Positions 29,738 through 39,482 are shown, numbered from the stretch's first letter. The stretch: DNA of 64,000 nt from Nitrincola lacisaponensis (GCF_000691225.1 NZ_JMSZ01000021.1:133764-197763), one strand, 5' to 3'. The notes: generated by a model not told the origin, from the sequence alone. Made by a program: numbers and translations.

Positions 29738-30352
29738 ATGACCGCGCTTGATGAAATTCACCAGTTCCTTCCATGTCCCACCCCGGATGCCTGGATTGCC
29801 GAGGCAGCCAAGGCTGAAAATCTCAGTTTGCTGTTAACCGATCATGCGCATTGCGAAAAGAAAGCAGCCTCTACGGCGATGACGCTGATGTTTCGTTATG
29901 TAGATCGCCCAGACCTGTTAAATAAAATGTCCCGTCTGGCCCGTGAGGAGTTGATCCATTTCGAGCAGGTGCTGGCTATCATGCAGGCGCGTGGTATGAC
30001 CTATGGTCACATGAGCCCTTCGCGTTATGCTGCCGGGTTGCGTACCCATGTCCGCACTTCTGAACCGGGTCGATTGATTGATGTGTTGATTATCGGTGCA
30101 TTGATTGAAGCGCGTTCCTGTGAGCGTTTTGCACGCCTGGCGCCTTATCTGGATGATGAATTGGCCAAGTTCTACCGCTCTTTGCTGAAGTCGGAGGCGC
30201 GTCACTACCAGGATTATCTGTTCCTGGCGCAGGAGTATGCCGGTGAACCGATTGATGCGCGAGTTGCCTTTTTCTGTGAGGTAGAGCGTGGCTTGATCGA
30301 AATGCCGGATACGGAGTTTCGCTTTCATAGCGGTCTGCCGGACTTTTCATAG
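29738..30352 (+). CDS. miaE: tRNA 2-methylthio-N6-isopentenyladenosine-37 hydroxylase MiaE
   Basis: Di-iron oxygenase (204 residues) that hydroxylates ms2i6A37 of tRNA. Two iron-binding segments are visible: EKKAASTAM with AREELIHFEQV, and IEARSCERFARLAP with KSEARHYQDYLFLA (Glu and E-x-x-H ligands). The length matches the family. It stands alone between tctA and the convergent lpxH. Confidence 0.93.
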   Translation: MTALDEIHQFLPCPTPDAWIAEAAKAENLSLLLTDHAHCEKKAASTAMTLMFRYVDRPDLLNKMSRLAREELIHFEQVLAIMQARGMTYGHMSPSRYAAGLRTHVRTSEPGRLIDVLIIGALIEARSCERFARLAPYLDDELAKFYRSLLKSEARHYQDYLFLAQEYAGEPIDARVAFFCEVERGLIEMPDTEFRFHSGLPDFS

Positions 30353-30372
30353 CCGTCTGATGGACTGAATCC

Positions 30373-31098
30373 TCAGAGCGGAAAGTTAATCAGGCGTGTG
30401 CCCTGGCTGTCGGCAAGGATGTACCAGCCCTGTTGATCCCAGTCGCCCAGTACCAGTCGCTCAGCGGGTTCGCTGCTGAGTGTCAGGCAGTGTTGTGCCG
30501 GACGATGGGTGTGTCCGTGAATCAGTCGGCTGACAGCGGCTCTTTCCATGACCTGGTGTAAAGTATCAGTATTTACATCCATGATTTCCTGGCTTTTTTC
30601 TGCACCACGCATCTGGCTTTCGGTCCGCAGCTGCTCAGCAATTGCGATACGCTCAGTCACAGGTTTACTTAAAAAAGCCTGTTGCCAGGCAGGATCGCGC
30701 ACCAACTGACGAAATGACTGGTATTCCAGATCATCCGTGCAGAGCTGATCGCCATGCATGAGCAGGGTGAGTGTGCCATCCGGAAAACGTATCTTGTAGG
30801 CTTCCGGCAGGTACTGGGCACCCGCTTTGTCCAGCCAGCTTTTGCCAACCAGAAAGTCCCGGTTGCCCGCCTGAAAGAAAATCTGCATGCCCTGTTGCTG
30901 AAGCTGCTTGAGCCGCTCGGCCAGTTGTTCAGAGCCGGGCAGGGGAGCATCATCACCAATCCAGTACTCGAACAGGTCGCCGAGAATGTACAGTTGCTGA
31001 CAGTCAGCAGGAAGGTTGTTCAGCAGCTTGAACAGCCCTGACAGAATGTCAGGGCGTGTCGGTTGCAGATGCAGATCGGATATCAGAACAAATGACAT
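30373..31098 (-). CDS. lpxH: UDP-2,3-diacylglucosamine hydrolase
   Basis: Manganese-dependent phosphoesterase of lipid A synthesis (241 residues) that yields lipid X. Metal motifs are ISDLHL, LGDLFEYWIGDD, AGNRDFLVG, LMHGDQLCTDD and IHGHTHRPA. It lies eight bases downstream of ppiB, as in E. coli and many relatives. Confidence 0.95.
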   Translation of the reverse strand: MSFVLISDLHLQPTRPDILSGLFKLLNNLPADCQQLYILGDLFEYWIGDDAPLPGSEQLAERLKQLQQQGMQIFFQAGNRDFLVGKSWLDKAGAQYLPEAYKIRFPDGTLTLLMHGDQLCTDDLEYQSFRQLVRDPAWQQAFLSKPVTERIAIAEQLRTESQMRGAEKSQEIMDVNTDTLHQVMERAAVSRLIHGHTHRPAQHCLTLSSEPAERLVLGDWDQQGWYILADSQGTRLINFPL

Positions 31099-31106
31099 GT
31101 GTTGTC

Positions 31107-31610
31107 TTATTCAGCTGACTCGACAACTTCGGCAGACTCAATGATTACGTCTTCAACCGGAACATCCTGATGGCCTGCACGGGACGTTGTTTTCACCTGC
31201 TTGATCTTGTTGACGACATCCATACCCTCAACCACTTTACCGAATACGGCATAGCCCCAGCCCTGACTGGTTTTGGCAGTGTGGTTGAGGAAGCTGTTAT
31301 CAGATACATTGATAAAGAACTGTGCAGACGCTGAGTGCGGATCCATGGTACGGGCCATGGCGATTGTGCCTGCATCGTTTTTCAGGCCGTTATCGGCTTC
31401 GTTCTCAATGCTCTCGCGGGTATCTTTCTGCAGCATACCTGGCTCAAAACCGCCGCCCTGGATCATGAAGCCGTCAATGACACGGTGAAAAATCACACCG
31501 TTGTAAAATCCTTCTTTGACATACGCTTCAAAGTTGGCAGCAGTTTTAGGAGCCTTTTCATGATTCAGTTCGAGGGTAATGTCACCATGGTTAGTGTGCA
31601 GAATAATCAT
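31107..31610 (-). CDS. ppiB: Cytoplasmic peptidyl-prolyl cis-trans isomerase B
   Basis: Cyclophilin (167 residues, no signal peptide) that accelerates proline isomerisation. It contains [16 protein letters not shown] with the catalytic Arg, [18 protein letters not shown] and [15 protein letters not shown]. The start overlaps the stop of the upstream flavoprotein gene by four bases, giving a three-gene minus-strand operon flavoprotein-ppiB-lpxH. Confidence 0.95.
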   Translation of the reverse strand: MIILHTNHGDITLELNHEKAPKTAANFEAYVKEGFYNGVIFHRVIDGFMIQGGGFEPGMLQKDTRESIENEADNGLKNDAGTIAMARTMDPHSASAQFFINVSDNSFLNHTAKTSQGWGYAVFGKVVEGMDVVNKIKQVKTTSRAGHQDVPVEDVIIESAEVVESAE

Positions 31611-32884
31611 TGTTTTGTTCCTGTTGGTCTTGGTAGAGGGGGTATTATACTCAAGTCTTGGCTGGCTGCATCCGTGTTTTTCAGAATCGCCTCAGCGATG
31701 TGTACGCCCATGGACAGGCAGGCTGTCAGCAGATAGCCACCGGTTGGCGCATCCCAGTCCAGCATTTCACCAGCACAATAGACACCAGGAAGCCGCTTGA
31801 GCATCAACTCTGGTGTCAGCTCATCAAAACATACGCCACCGGCTGTGCTGATAGCCTCATCGATCGGCCGCATGCCGGTCAGTCGCAGGGGGCAGTGTTT
31901 CAATGCGTGTGCCAGTTGTGCCATATCTTGAAAAGAGCATTCTGGTTGCAGATCGCGAACTAGGGCTGCTTTGATTGCAGCTACGCCTGCCCGACGTAAA
32001 TGATTGCTGAGTGAGCGTCGGCCGCGCGGTGCTTCGAGTCTTGCCTGGAGCTGCTCCAGGCTCAGATCAGGATGCAGATCCAGCCATATATCTGCATGGC
32101 TGTGTTGCTGCAAGGTTTCGCGTAATGCTGCAGAAAATGCATAGATCAGGCCGCCCTCCAGGCCATAGCGAGTGATTACCAGATCGCCTTTTTGCTGGAG
32201 TTCGTTGTTCAGGTGCAGGCGTATGCCTTTCAGTGGTGACCCTGCATGGTGTTGACGCAGATGATCGCTCCATTGACAGACAAATCCGCAGTTCGAAGCC
32301 TGTAATGGTACTGTGGTGATTCCCTGTTGAGCCAGCAGAGGCATCCACTGACCATCTGAGCCAAGTTTACGCCAGCTGCCACCACCGGTTGCCAGAATGA
32401 CTTGGTTAGCGGTCAGTTGCTGAAGGCCTTTGGCGTTCTCAATCAACAGGCACTGGTGTTCGTCCCAACCTCGCCAGCGGTGGCGGGTCAGAAGTTCAAC
32501 ACCTTGGTAGTTGAGTCGCTGTAGCCAGGCACGTAACAGTGGTGCAGCTTTCATGGCTGTTGGAAAGACGCGTCCGGAGCTGCCAATAAAACTGGGCTGG
32601 TTCAGCTTGTCCATCCACTCAATCACCTGTTGTGGGCCGAAGCGTTTGAGCAGGGGTTCCAGTTGCTGAGAACGGGCGCCATAGCGCTGAACAAACAGGT
32701 CGAAGGCTTCCGAATGGGTAATGTTAAGGCCACCGCGGCCGGCCATTAAAAACTTGCGTCCAGGTGTTGGCATGGCTTCATAGATGCGTACGGGATGACC
32801 GGCACGGGATAAAATATCAGCCGCCATAAGTCCGCTGGGACCTGCACCCAGAATGACTGTGCCTGAAAAATGTTGCATAGACAT
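31607..32884 (-). CDS. HI0933/YhiN-family flavoprotein
   Basis: A 425-residue FAD oxidoreductase with N-terminal dinucleotide motif [15 protein letters not shown], the family segment [18 protein letters not shown] and a C-terminal FAD segment [20 protein letters not shown]. It fits the TIGR03862-type branch of the HI0933 family. The substrate is unknown. The start could be MSMQHF at 32884 or MQHF at 32878. Confidence 0.87.
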   Translation of the reverse strand: MSMQHFSGTVILGAGPSGLMAADILSRAGHPVRIYEAMPTPGRKFLMAGRGGLNITHSEAFDLFVQRYGARSQQLEPLLKRFGPQQVIEWMDKLNQPSFIGSSGRVFPTAMKAAPLLRAWLQRLNYQGVELLTRHRWRGWDEHQCLLIENAKGLQQLTANQVILATGGGSWRKLGSDGQWMPLLAQQGITTVPLQASNCGFVCQWSDHLRQHHAGSPLKGIRLHLNNELQQKGDLVITRYGLEGGLIYAFSAALRETLQQHSHADIWLDLHPDLSLEQLQARLEAPRGRRSLSNHLRRAGVAAIKAALVRDLQPECSFQDMAQLAHALKHCPLRLTGMRPIDEAISTAGGVCFDELTPELMLKRLPGVYCAGEMLDWDAPTGGYLLTACLSMGVHIAEAILKNTDAASQDLSIIPPLPRPTGTKQ

Positions 32885-33064
32885 GTGCGCTCAATGCCAG
32901 AAAAGTGAAAGCGCCAAAGCATAGCACAGGCGATGCTTTGGCTGAAAACTGCGAAACAGCGTGTGCGGGCCGTGCGTTCAGTGAATGAGTCAGTTTATAA
33001 TAGCCGGTTATTACACGGGATGGCTTGAAGGCCATCGGTTTATCAGCCAGATTAAGTTGACTCT

Positions 33065-34744
33065 ATGACCAAGCATGACAACGTAAAGCCCAGCAACTTT
33101 ATTCATCAGATTATCGAGCAGGACCTGGAAAAAGGGGTGAATGGTGGCCAGGTAATCACACGATTTCCACCAGAGCCAAACGGTTATCTGCATATCGGTC
33201 ACGCCAAATCTATCTGCCTGAACTTTGGTACGGCGTTGAAGTTTGGCGGCGAGTGCAATCTGCGCTTCGATGACACCAATCCTGAAAAAGAGAGCCAGGA
33301 ATATATCGACTCGATTATTCGTGATGTCAGCTGGTTAGGTTTTCAGTGGGCTGGCGAGGTGCGTTATACCTCTGACTATTTTCAACAGCTGCACGACTGG
33401 GCTGTTCACCTGATCAAAGCCGGTAAGGCGTATGTCGATGATCTGAGCCCGGAGCAGATGCGAGAGTACCGCGGTACCCTGACCGAGCCGGGACGCAACA
33501 GTCCTTACCGTGAGCGCAGTGTAGACGAAAACCTGGCGCTGTTTGAGCAGATGAAAGATGGCACGCTACCGGAAGGTAGCTGCGTACTGCGTGCCAAAAT
33601 AGACATGGCCGCCCCCAATATTAATCTGCGTGACCCGGTGATCTACCGTATTCGTCATGCGCATCATCACCAAACCGGTGATCAGTGGAAAATCTATCCA
33701 TCTTATGATTTCGCGCATGGCCAGTCCGATGCGATAGAGGGTATTAGTCACTCCATCTGTACGCTGGAGTTTGAGGATCACCGTCCACTGTATGACTGGC
33801 TGCTTGCCAATCTTCCGGTGCCGGTAGTGCCGCGCCAGTATGAGTTTGCCCGGCTAAACCTGAATTACACCATTACCAGTAAACGCAAACTCAAACAGCT
33901 GGTCGATGAACAGCATGTTTCGGGCTGGAATGATCCGCGTATGCCAACCATTTCAGGTTTGCGTCGCCGTGGTTATACCCCTGCAGCGATCCGGAATTTC
34001 TGTGACATGATTGGTGTTACACGCTCCAACGGAGTGGTGGATATGGCGATGCTGGAAGCCGCAATTCGTGAAGATCTGGATAGTAATGCACCGCGCGCGA
34101 TGTGTGTGACACGCCCTCTGAAGGTCACGATTACCAATTTTGCGGAAGGTGAAGAGGAGTGGTTTGAGCTGCCTGCACATCCGAAAGATGATTCTTTGGG
34201 TAGTCGTCGTGTCAGCTTTGGTCGCAACCTGTTGATTGAACAGGAAGATTTTGAAGAAATAGCGCCACGTAAATGGAAGCGACTGGCGGCGGGTGAAGCA
34301 GTGCGTCTGCGAGGTGCCTATGTGATTCGCTGTGACGAGGTCATCAAGAACGAGGCGGGCGATATTCTGGAGCTCAAGTGCAGCTATGATCCTGCAACCA
34401 AAGGCGCCAACCCTGAAGGCTATAAGGCCAATGGTGTGATTCACTGGGTGAATGCGGATCGTTCCGTACCCTGCGAAGTGCGTCTGTATGATCGTCTGTT
34501 TACCGAAGCGAACCCTGAAGCCGATAAAGCACGTTCCTTCCTGGATTTTATTAATCCTGAGTCTCTGGTGGTGTTGACCGATTGTCGTGCTGAGCCCGGG
34601 CTGGCAAACACCGAACCTGAAACCCACTTCCAGTTTGAGCGCTTAGGCTATTTCACTGTAGATCAGGACTCCAGCGCCGAGCGACTGGTGTTCAACAGAA
34701 CGGTGACCCTGCGCGATTCCTGGGCCAAAATCCAGCAAAGCTGA
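33065..34744 (+). CDS. glnS: Glutaminyl-tRNA synthetase
   Basis: Class I synthetase (559 residues) that charges tRNA-Gln. The motifs [21 protein letters not shown] and ITSKRKL (the KMSKS equivalent) are present, with the two C-terminal beta-barrel anticodon domains. A TATAAT at 32996-33001 may be its -10 box, though no good -35 is seen. Confidence 0.96.
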   Translation: MTKHDNVKPSNFIHQIIEQDLEKGVNGGQVITRFPPEPNGYLHIGHAKSICLNFGTALKFGGECNLRFDDTNPEKESQEYIDSIIRDVSWLGFQWAGEVRYTSDYFQQLHDWAVHLIKAGKAYVDDLSPEQMREYRGTLTEPGRNSPYRERSVDENLALFEQMKDGTLPEGSCVLRAKIDMAAPNINLRDPVIYRIRHAHHHQTGDQWKIYPSYDFAHGQSDAIEGISHSICTLEFEDHRPLYDWLLANLPVPVVPRQYEFARLNLNYTITSKRKLKQLVDEQHVSGWNDPRMPTISGLRRRGYTPAAIRNFCDMIGVTRSNGVVDMAMLEAAIREDLDSNAPRAMCVTRPLKVTITNFAEGEEEWFELPAHPKDDSLGSRRVSFGRNLLIEQEDFEEIAPRKWKRLAAGEAVRLRGAYVIRCDEVIKNEAGDILELKCSYDPATKGANPEGYKANGVIHWVNADRSVPCEVRLYDRLFTEANPEADKARSFLDFINPESLVVLTDCRAEPGLANTEPETHFQFERLGYFTVDQDSSAERLVFNRTVTLRDSWAKIQQS

Positions 34745-34756
34745 TTAGCGTAACAG

Positions 34757-35728
34757 ATGCAGTATATCCCACTACTGGCGACCTGTGTGCTACTGATGTC
34801 TGGGTGTGCAGAGAGCCCACTGAAGGATGTAGTGGGCCGGGTTGAAGCGGAGCCTTTGCCTCAGGTGTTCTCCGAAGATGCAGAGGATGCGTTTGTCGAG
34901 ATTGAGAGGCAGCTCTATCCCGAGTTGCCCGATCGTCTGGTTGTTGAGACTTTGGCACAGTTGCCGGATGCGGTGAACGAGACGTCGGGTTTGGCCTATC
35001 GCAACGGGCGGCTCTGGACGCACAATGATCGCGGGCATGATGCTTCACTCTTTGAACTGACCGAATCCGGTGACGCTGTTCGTCGCCGGGTGCACCCGCT
35101 GGGCTCGGAAAATGAAGATTGGGAAGCGTTGGCGCAGGATGACGACTACCTCTATATCGCTGATTGCGGCAACAATCATGGTGACCGTATCTGGATGCAG
35201 ATATACAAGGTTGCCTGGGAAGAGCTGGATCAGGTCCGGCATCAGGGTGTAGTGGCTTCAGAGCGTCTTAACATCCGCCTGGCAGATACCCGGCCTCAAC
35301 GTAACAGTCATGCGCATGACAATGACTGTGAGGCGCTGGCCGTGGTGGATGACCAGTTGTGGCTGTTTACTAAAAATTGGCAGGATCACAATACCCGTTT
35401 ATACCGCCTGGACAAACAGGCCAGTGTGCAACAGGTTGTCAGTAGTGGAGAGTATCCGGCGCGCGGGTTAATTACCGGTGCGGACTATGATCCGCAGACA
35501 CAGCGGTTAGCCTTGATTGGCTATCGAATTGGCTTTCTGAATCTGGCGGCATTTATCTGGCTGGTTCCGGTGGTTGACGGCAGTCCGGACTGGGACCAGG
35601 CCAGCTATCACCGCTTGAGTCCGCTAGGACAGTGGGAAGCCATCCTCTGGCATGAGGGTGATTTGCTGGTGACACGCGAAAGCAGCGTCCTGGGTCGAGC
35701 CCTGCTTGGACGCATTCGTTTACCCTGA
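34757..35728 (+). CDS. Putative lipoprotein, unknown function
   Basis: A 323-residue protein with a lipoprotein signal (LLMSGC, Cys17), so probably an outer-membrane or periplasmic lipoprotein. The mature part has spaced Trp/Asp motifs (ETSGLAYRNGRLWTHND, NEDWEALAQDDDYLYIADCGNN, DNDCEALAVVDDQLWLFTKNW) resembling a beta-propeller. I do not recognise a named family. It lies 12 bases after glnS and may be co-transcribed with it. The ribosome-binding site is weak. Confidence 0.7.
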   Translation: MQYIPLLATCVLLMSGCAESPLKDVVGRVEAEPLPQVFSEDAEDAFVEIERQLYPELPDRLVVETLAQLPDAVNETSGLAYRNGRLWTHNDRGHDASLFELTESGDAVRRRVHPLGSENEDWEALAQDDDYLYIADCGNNHGDRIWMQIYKVAWEELDQVRHQGVVASERLNIRLADTRPQRNSHAHDNDCEALAVVDDQLWLFTKNWQDHNTRLYRLDKQASVQQVVSSGEYPARGLITGADYDPQTQRLALIGYRIGFLNLAAFIWLVPVVDGSPDWDQASYHRLSPLGQWEAILWHEGDLLVTRESSVLGRALLGRIRLP

Positions 35729-35820
35729 CCGGTCTAACACCCGTGTTGACTTATCCGCTATAATCGCATGTTTGCCGGTTTACCGGTATGACCTTTTCAG
35801 ACCGACCAAGAGCCTAACGT

Positions 35821-37209
35821 ATGTTGCAGATTTACAATACCCTGACTCGCTCCAAACAGCCATTCAAGCCCCTGCACGCCGGTAAAATCGGCATGTATGT
35901 CTGTGGTGTCACGGTATACGATTACTGTCATATCGGGCATGCACGGGTCATGGTGTCATTTGATGTGATGACCCGTTACCTGCGTTGGCGGGGTTGGGAC
36001 GTCAACTACGTCCGAAATATCACGGATGTGGATGACAAAATCATCCGTAGGGCAGCTGAAAATGGTGAGTCTGTCGAGCAATTGACCGACCGCATGGTTG
36101 CTGCCATGCATGAAGATGAGACGGCATTATTTGTGCTGCGCCCTGACCATGAGCCACGAGTGACCGGGCATATGGACAATATCATCCGTTTTATTACTGA
36201 TCTGATCGATAAAGAATATGCCTATCTCGCCAGTAATGGTGACATCTATTATCGTGTCGAAAAGTTTTCCGGTTACGGCAAACTCAGTGGTCAGCAGGTT
36301 GATGAACTGCGTTCCGGTGCGCGTGTGGAAGTGGACGAGTTGAAAGAGAGTCCGCTGGACTTTGTGCTCTGGAAAGCAGCCAAGCCAGGCGAGGTCAGTT
36401 GGCCATCTCCCTGGGGAGCTGGGCGCCCTGGATGGCATATTGAGTGTTCTGCCATGTCTCGCTGCTGCATCGGCAAGACGCTGGATATTCATGGTGGTGG
36501 CCCGGATTTGCCGTTTCCGCACCATGAAAACGAAATTGCGCAGTCAGAAGCAGCGAATAGCTGCACCTACGCCAATTACTGGATGCATGCCGGACCTGTG
36601 CGGGTTAATCAGGAAAAGATGTCGAAATCCCTGAATAACTTCTTCACCATCCGTGATGTGCTCAAAGTGCATGATCCAGAAGTGGTTCGGTATTTCTTAA
36701 CCAGCGCCCACTATCGCAGTTATATTGATTATTCTGAATCCAGTTTGACTGAGGCACGTTCAGCTCTGGAGCGTTTCTATCAGGCGCTTCAAGGGGTGAC
36801 ACCTGCGGCGACAGCAGACGGCGTATCTGACAGGTATGAGACACGTTTTTGTGAAGCAATGGATGATGATTTCAATACACCTAAAGCCCTGGCCGTGCTG
36901 TTCGAACTGGTCAACGAGTTGAATATCGCCAAACGACAAGCGTCACCTGATTTGCCTGTGCTGGCGGCAGAGTTGAAGCGTCTTGCGGGAGTTATGGGCT
37001 TGTTGCAGCAGGACCCGGATCAGTTTCTGAAGGGGCCTGATCGGGAAGGGGAGTTGTCTGGCGAGGCTGTGGATGTCTGGATTGCCAAGCGAGCTCAGGC
37101 CAAAGCGGATAAGGATTACGCAGAAGCGGATCGTATACGTCAATGGCTGCTTGATCAGGGAGTTGTCCTGAAAGACAGTCGTGAGGGAACGACCTGGTAT
37201 CGTCAATAA
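35821..37209 (+). CDS. cysS: Cysteinyl-tRNA synthetase
   Basis: Class I synthetase (462 residues). Zinc and ATP motifs include GMYVCGVTVYDYCHIGHARV, WHIECSAMS, HHENEIAQSEA and MSKSLNNFFTI. The length fits the family. A TATAAT at 35759-35764 lies upstream without a good -35 box. Confidence 0.96.
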   Translation: MLQIYNTLTRSKQPFKPLHAGKIGMYVCGVTVYDYCHIGHARVMVSFDVMTRYLRWRGWDVNYVRNITDVDDKIIRRAAENGESVEQLTDRMVAAMHEDETALFVLRPDHEPRVTGHMDNIIRFITDLIDKEYAYLASNGDIYYRVEKFSGYGKLSGQQVDELRSGARVEVDELKESPLDFVLWKAAKPGEVSWPSPWGAGRPGWHIECSAMSRCCIGKTLDIHGGGPDLPFPHHENEIAQSEAANSCTYANYWMHAGPVRVNQEKMSKSLNNFFTIRDVLKVHDPEVVRYFLTSAHYRSYIDYSESSLTEARSALERFYQALQGVTPAATADGVSDRYETRFCEAMDDDFNTPKALAVLFELVNELNIAKRQASPDLPVLAAELKRLAGVMGLLQQDPDQFLKGPDREGELSGEAVDVWIAKRAQAKADKDYAEADRIRQWLLDQGVVLKDSREGTTWYRQ

Positions 37210-37246
37210 ACTACCGATCCAGGATCTGGCTGCTGCGCTGTCAAAA

Positions 37247-37411
37247 TTAGCGTAACAGCCAGATGATTGAGCCTAGTACTAGCAGCGAAGTGGATATAAC
37301 TGCCCATACCAAAGTATTGAGGGCTCGCTCTTGTAGCAGATTTTGAAAGCGCCAGGATTTGCCTGGTATCTCATCCGATGCAAACCCATAAGACTGCTTT
37401 GACTTATGCAT
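37247..37411 (-). CDS. 54-residue single-helix membrane protein
   Basis: Starts MHKSKQSYGFASDEIPGK and has one hydrophobic helix near the C-terminus (LVWAVISTSLLVLGSIIWLL), ending in Arg. Its ATG lies inside the end of the sigma-like gene (overlap 37404-37411, ATGCATAA), so the two are translationally coupled. No family is recognised. The coupling to a sigma-region-2 protein suggests a membrane anchor or antagonist, which is inference. Confidence 0.6.
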   Translation of the reverse strand: MHKSKQSYGFASDEIPGKSWRFQNLLQERALNTLVWAVISTSLLVLGSIIWLLR

Positions 37412-37721
37412 GAGTCTCTCCTCTGATATCTCTGATTGGCAGCTGACTCAGGTCATGACGCACTGATAGTGGCGTACCTCCGCGAACACGTGCCTGGCGT
37501 CTGCGGTACTGGCCAAGACGGTTGGCCATTGACAGTAACTGAGCCATCGGATTACCACCTGAGACCTGAACCGGGGAGTTCCATAGATAAAACAGTAAAT
37601 CCTGAGTGATCTCCTGTGCAAATCCTCTTGAACCAAACAGTCCTGACAGGTAAGCGTTCAGCTCTTCATGGTGCTGTGACAGATAATCTGACAGATCGGT
37701 TGCATATTCATCCTGCATCAC
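37404..37721 (-). CDS. Sigma-70 region 2-like small protein
   Basis: A 105-residue protein whose middle (LNAYLSGLFGSRGFAQEITQDLLFYLWNSP then MAQLLSMANRLGQYRRR) resembles region 2 of FecI-type ECF sigma factors. That region binds core RNA polymerase and the -10 element. Region 4 is absent: the protein stops about 35 residues later. It may be a truncated iron-starvation sigma factor or a domain-only regulator. A Fur box lies 45 bases upstream, divergent from bfd. There is no FecR-like gene nearby. Confidence 0.6.
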   Translation of the reverse strand: MMQDEYATDLSDYLSQHHEELNAYLSGLFGSRGFAQEITQDLLFYLWNSPVQVSGGNPMAQLLSMANRLGQYRRRQARVRGGTPLSVRHDLSQLPIRDIRGETHA

Positions 37722-37765
37722 ACTATCCCCTTATAAATCTCTGTGTATTCACTTACCTTAATCCT

Positions 37766-37784
37766 AATGATAACGATTATCAAT
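37766..37784. promoter_or_regulatory. Fur box before the sigma-like gene
   Basis: The 19-mer AATGATAACGATTATCAAT contains TGATAACGATTATCA, which matches 13 of 14 positions of the 7-1-7 Fur consensus TGATAATnATTATCA. It lies upstream of the minus-strand sigma-like gene. Confidence 0.75.
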
Positions 37785-37865
37785 CGTCTTGATAGATTTT
37801 TTTGAAAAATTAAATGCCATCAACAGGGCAGTGGATGTTTTACTAAAAAAACAGTTGAAATATTC

Positions 37866-37882
37866 ATGATAAGCGTTATCAT
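37866..37882. promoter_or_regulatory. Fur box before bfd
   Basis: ATGATAAGCGTTATCAT is a perfect 7+3+7 palindrome that agrees at 12 of 14 positions with the Fur 7-1-7 consensus. It lies 31 bases upstream of bfd. GGAGGAG at 37901-37907 is the bfd ribosome-binding site. Confidence 0.75.
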
Positions 37883-37912
37883 TTGTATTAGTTAGATCTT
37901 GGAGGAGCAGTA

Positions 37913-38113
37913 ATGTACGTCTGTATCTGCAACGGTGTTACCGAACGTGATATTCATCTGGCAATCGATGAGGGTGCCGGAAGTCTGCGCGACCTGAATC
38001 GCTCGCTGCAAGTGGGTGGATGTTGCGGTAAATGTGTGGGTGTTGCGCGGGATGTGCTGCGTACCCGGCAGCAGGAGTCGCTACTGAACAGTTGCGTGGA
38101 TGCCGCTGCCTGA
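37913..38113 (+). CDS. bfd: Bacterioferritin-associated ferredoxin
   Basis: A 66-residue 2Fe-2S protein that passes electrons to bacterioferritin to release stored iron under starvation. Cluster ligands are Cys4, Cys6, Cys38 and Cys41 (CIC and CCGKC); Cys37 is extra. It is iron-repressed by the Fur box and faces the two bacterioferritin genes convergently. Confidence 0.93.
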   Translation: MYVCICNGVTERDIHLAIDEGAGSLRDLNRSLQVGGCCGKCVGVARDVLRTRQQESLLNSCVDAAA

Positions 38114-38138
38114 ACATAAATACCAAGCTGCTTCATAA

Positions 38139-38167
38139 AGAAACCCGCATTGTGCGGGTTTTTTTGT
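38139..38167 (+). terminator. Terminator after bfd
   Basis: A 9-bp stem AAACCCGCA / TGCGGGTTT with a three-base loop is followed by a T run. Confidence 0.85.
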
Positions 38168-38209
38168 TTTTCAGGACAGGGTGGTGTGAATGGAAACAAT
38201 ACTCGGGAC

Positions 38210-38243
38210 AAAAAAAACCGTAACACAGAAGTCTGTGTTACGG
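38210..38243 (-). terminator. Terminator after the bacterioferritin genes
   Basis: On the minus strand the stem CCGTAACACAGA / TCTGTGTTACGG (12 bp, tight two-base turn) is followed by eight T residues. It lies downstream of the minus-strand bacterioferritin pair. Two further hairpins (GTGCTGAGAGCAC at 38250-38262, GTGCCCTAGGGCAC at 38273-38286) stand between it and the genes. Confidence 0.75.
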
Positions 38244-38379
38244 CTCAACGTGCTGAGAGCACATGAACTTGAGTGCCCTAGGGCACGAGTTCAACCTGTC
38301 AATGAATCTTCATGTTAATGCAAAGCATTATCGTTTGCAAATGGTTCATTGCAAAAAGTTGAACTTTTTTCAAAAAAAT

Positions 38380-38847
38380 TTACATTTGCGACTGAAGGTA
38401 GTTCGGCAGACCGATTTTGTCGATCAGTCCGAGTTGCTGCTCCAGCCAGTGCGCATGATCTTCCTCGGTATCCTTGAGCAGAACCTGCAAAATATCACGA
38501 CTCTGGTAATCCTGGGTGGACTCGCAGAGAGCGATTGCTTTTTTCAGGGCATCCGTCACTTCATACTCCAGATTCAGGTCAAACTGCAGCATTTCAGGGA
38601 CGGTGGTGCCGATATGCACAGGGCCGCGTGTAGAGAGGTCAGGGGCGCCACCCAGTAGCAGGATGCGGTCAATCAGCAGACTGGCATGACCTTTCTCGTC
38701 ATCAAACTCATGTGCAATGCGCTCATAGAGTTTGCTGAGGCCCCAGTCTTCATACATTTTTGAATGAACAAAATACTGATCCATGGCCGCCAGTTCGGCG
38801 CCGAGCAATTGATTCAGTGTGGCGATAACATCAGGATTGCCTTTCAT
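38380..38847 (-). CDS. bfr: Bacterioferritin, ferroxidase-type subunit
   Basis: A 155-residue ferritin-like subunit. Ferroxidase ligands are intact: Glu18, Glu51, His54, Glu94 and the E-x-x-H pair at 128/131 (EEDH). The haem-ligand position 52 is Lys instead of Met, so this subunit should oxidise and store iron but not bind haem. It complements the neighbouring subunit, and the two probably form a mixed 24-mer. It starts 12 bases downstream of the other bacterioferritin gene. Confidence 0.92.
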   Translation of the reverse strand: MKGNPDVIATLNQLLGAELAAMDQYFVHSKMYEDWGLSKLYERIAHEFDDEKGHASLLIDRILLLGGAPDLSTRGPVHIGTTVPEMLQFDLNLEYEVTDALKKAIALCESTQDYQSRDILQVLLKDTEEDHAHWLEQQLGLIDKIGLPNYLQSQM

Positions 38848-38859
38848 GTGCGTTCTCCG

Positions 38860-39324
38860 TTAGGTCATGGATTGCAGATAGTTTTCAGTGCCAATGCTGT
38901 CAATCAGCTGTAGCTGGGTTTCCAGCCAGTCGAGATGGTTCTCTTCGTACTCAAGCAGCTCTTCGAGCAGTTCGCGACTGACATAATCCTGAAGGCGCTC
39001 ACACTCGCTGATGGCCTGTTTCAGAAGTGGCAGCTGGTCCGCAACAAAACCTTTGTCTGCTGTCAGCATCTCAACAGGGGTTTCGCCAATGCGCAGCCGG
39101 TCCAGTTGTTGAAGGTTGGGAAGACCTTCCAGAAACAGGATGCGTTCAATCAGCTTATCGGCTTGTTTCATATCCTTGATGGACTTTTTGTAAGCTTTTT
39201 CGTTGAGCTCTTCAAAGCCCCAGTTGCCAAACATGCGTGCATGAAGAAAGAACTGATTGATTGATGTCAGTTCGTAGGTCAGAACCTTGTTCAGCTGTTG
39301 GATGACCGTTTTATCACCTTTCAT
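38860..39324 (-). CDS. bfr: Bacterioferritin, haem-binding-type subunit
   Basis: A 154-residue subunit retaining the haem ligand Met52 (IKDMKQAD) but lacking several ferroxidase residues: Glu51 is Asp, His54 is Gln and Glu94 is Val. Glu18 and the EENH pair remain. Two-subunit bacterioferritins with this division of labour are known in Pseudomonas and Neisseria. Haem in this subunit would carry electrons from Bfd. The upstream region (39325-39480) is AT-rich without a clear Fur box. Confidence 0.92.
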   Translation of the reverse strand: MKGDKTVIQQLNKVLTYELTSINQFFLHARMFGNWGFEELNEKAYKKSIKDMKQADKLIERILFLEGLPNLQQLDRLRIGETPVEMLTADKGFVADQLPLLKQAISECERLQDYVSRELLEELLEYEENHLDWLETQLQLIDSIGTENYLQSMT

Positions 39325-39482
39325 CTTAGCACCCAGTAAATTTGATTGAGATTGATTCTGCTTTTTAATATCAATTTATTTATAAAACAATGGGTTATGA
39401 TATTGGTTATATGATAGCTACAACTTTTGGTTAAGTAAAATCATATCGATACAAATAAAAATGTCTAAACGCTGATTCGCTA

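Noticed and set aside
33953-34627. 224-codon antisense frame inside glnS
   Set aside because: It lies inside a well-supported synthetase gene and has no recognisable product.
35745-35764. TTGACT plus TATAAT before cysS as a promoter
   Set aside because: The two boxes are only seven bases apart, far from the 16-18 needed; only the -10 box could be real.
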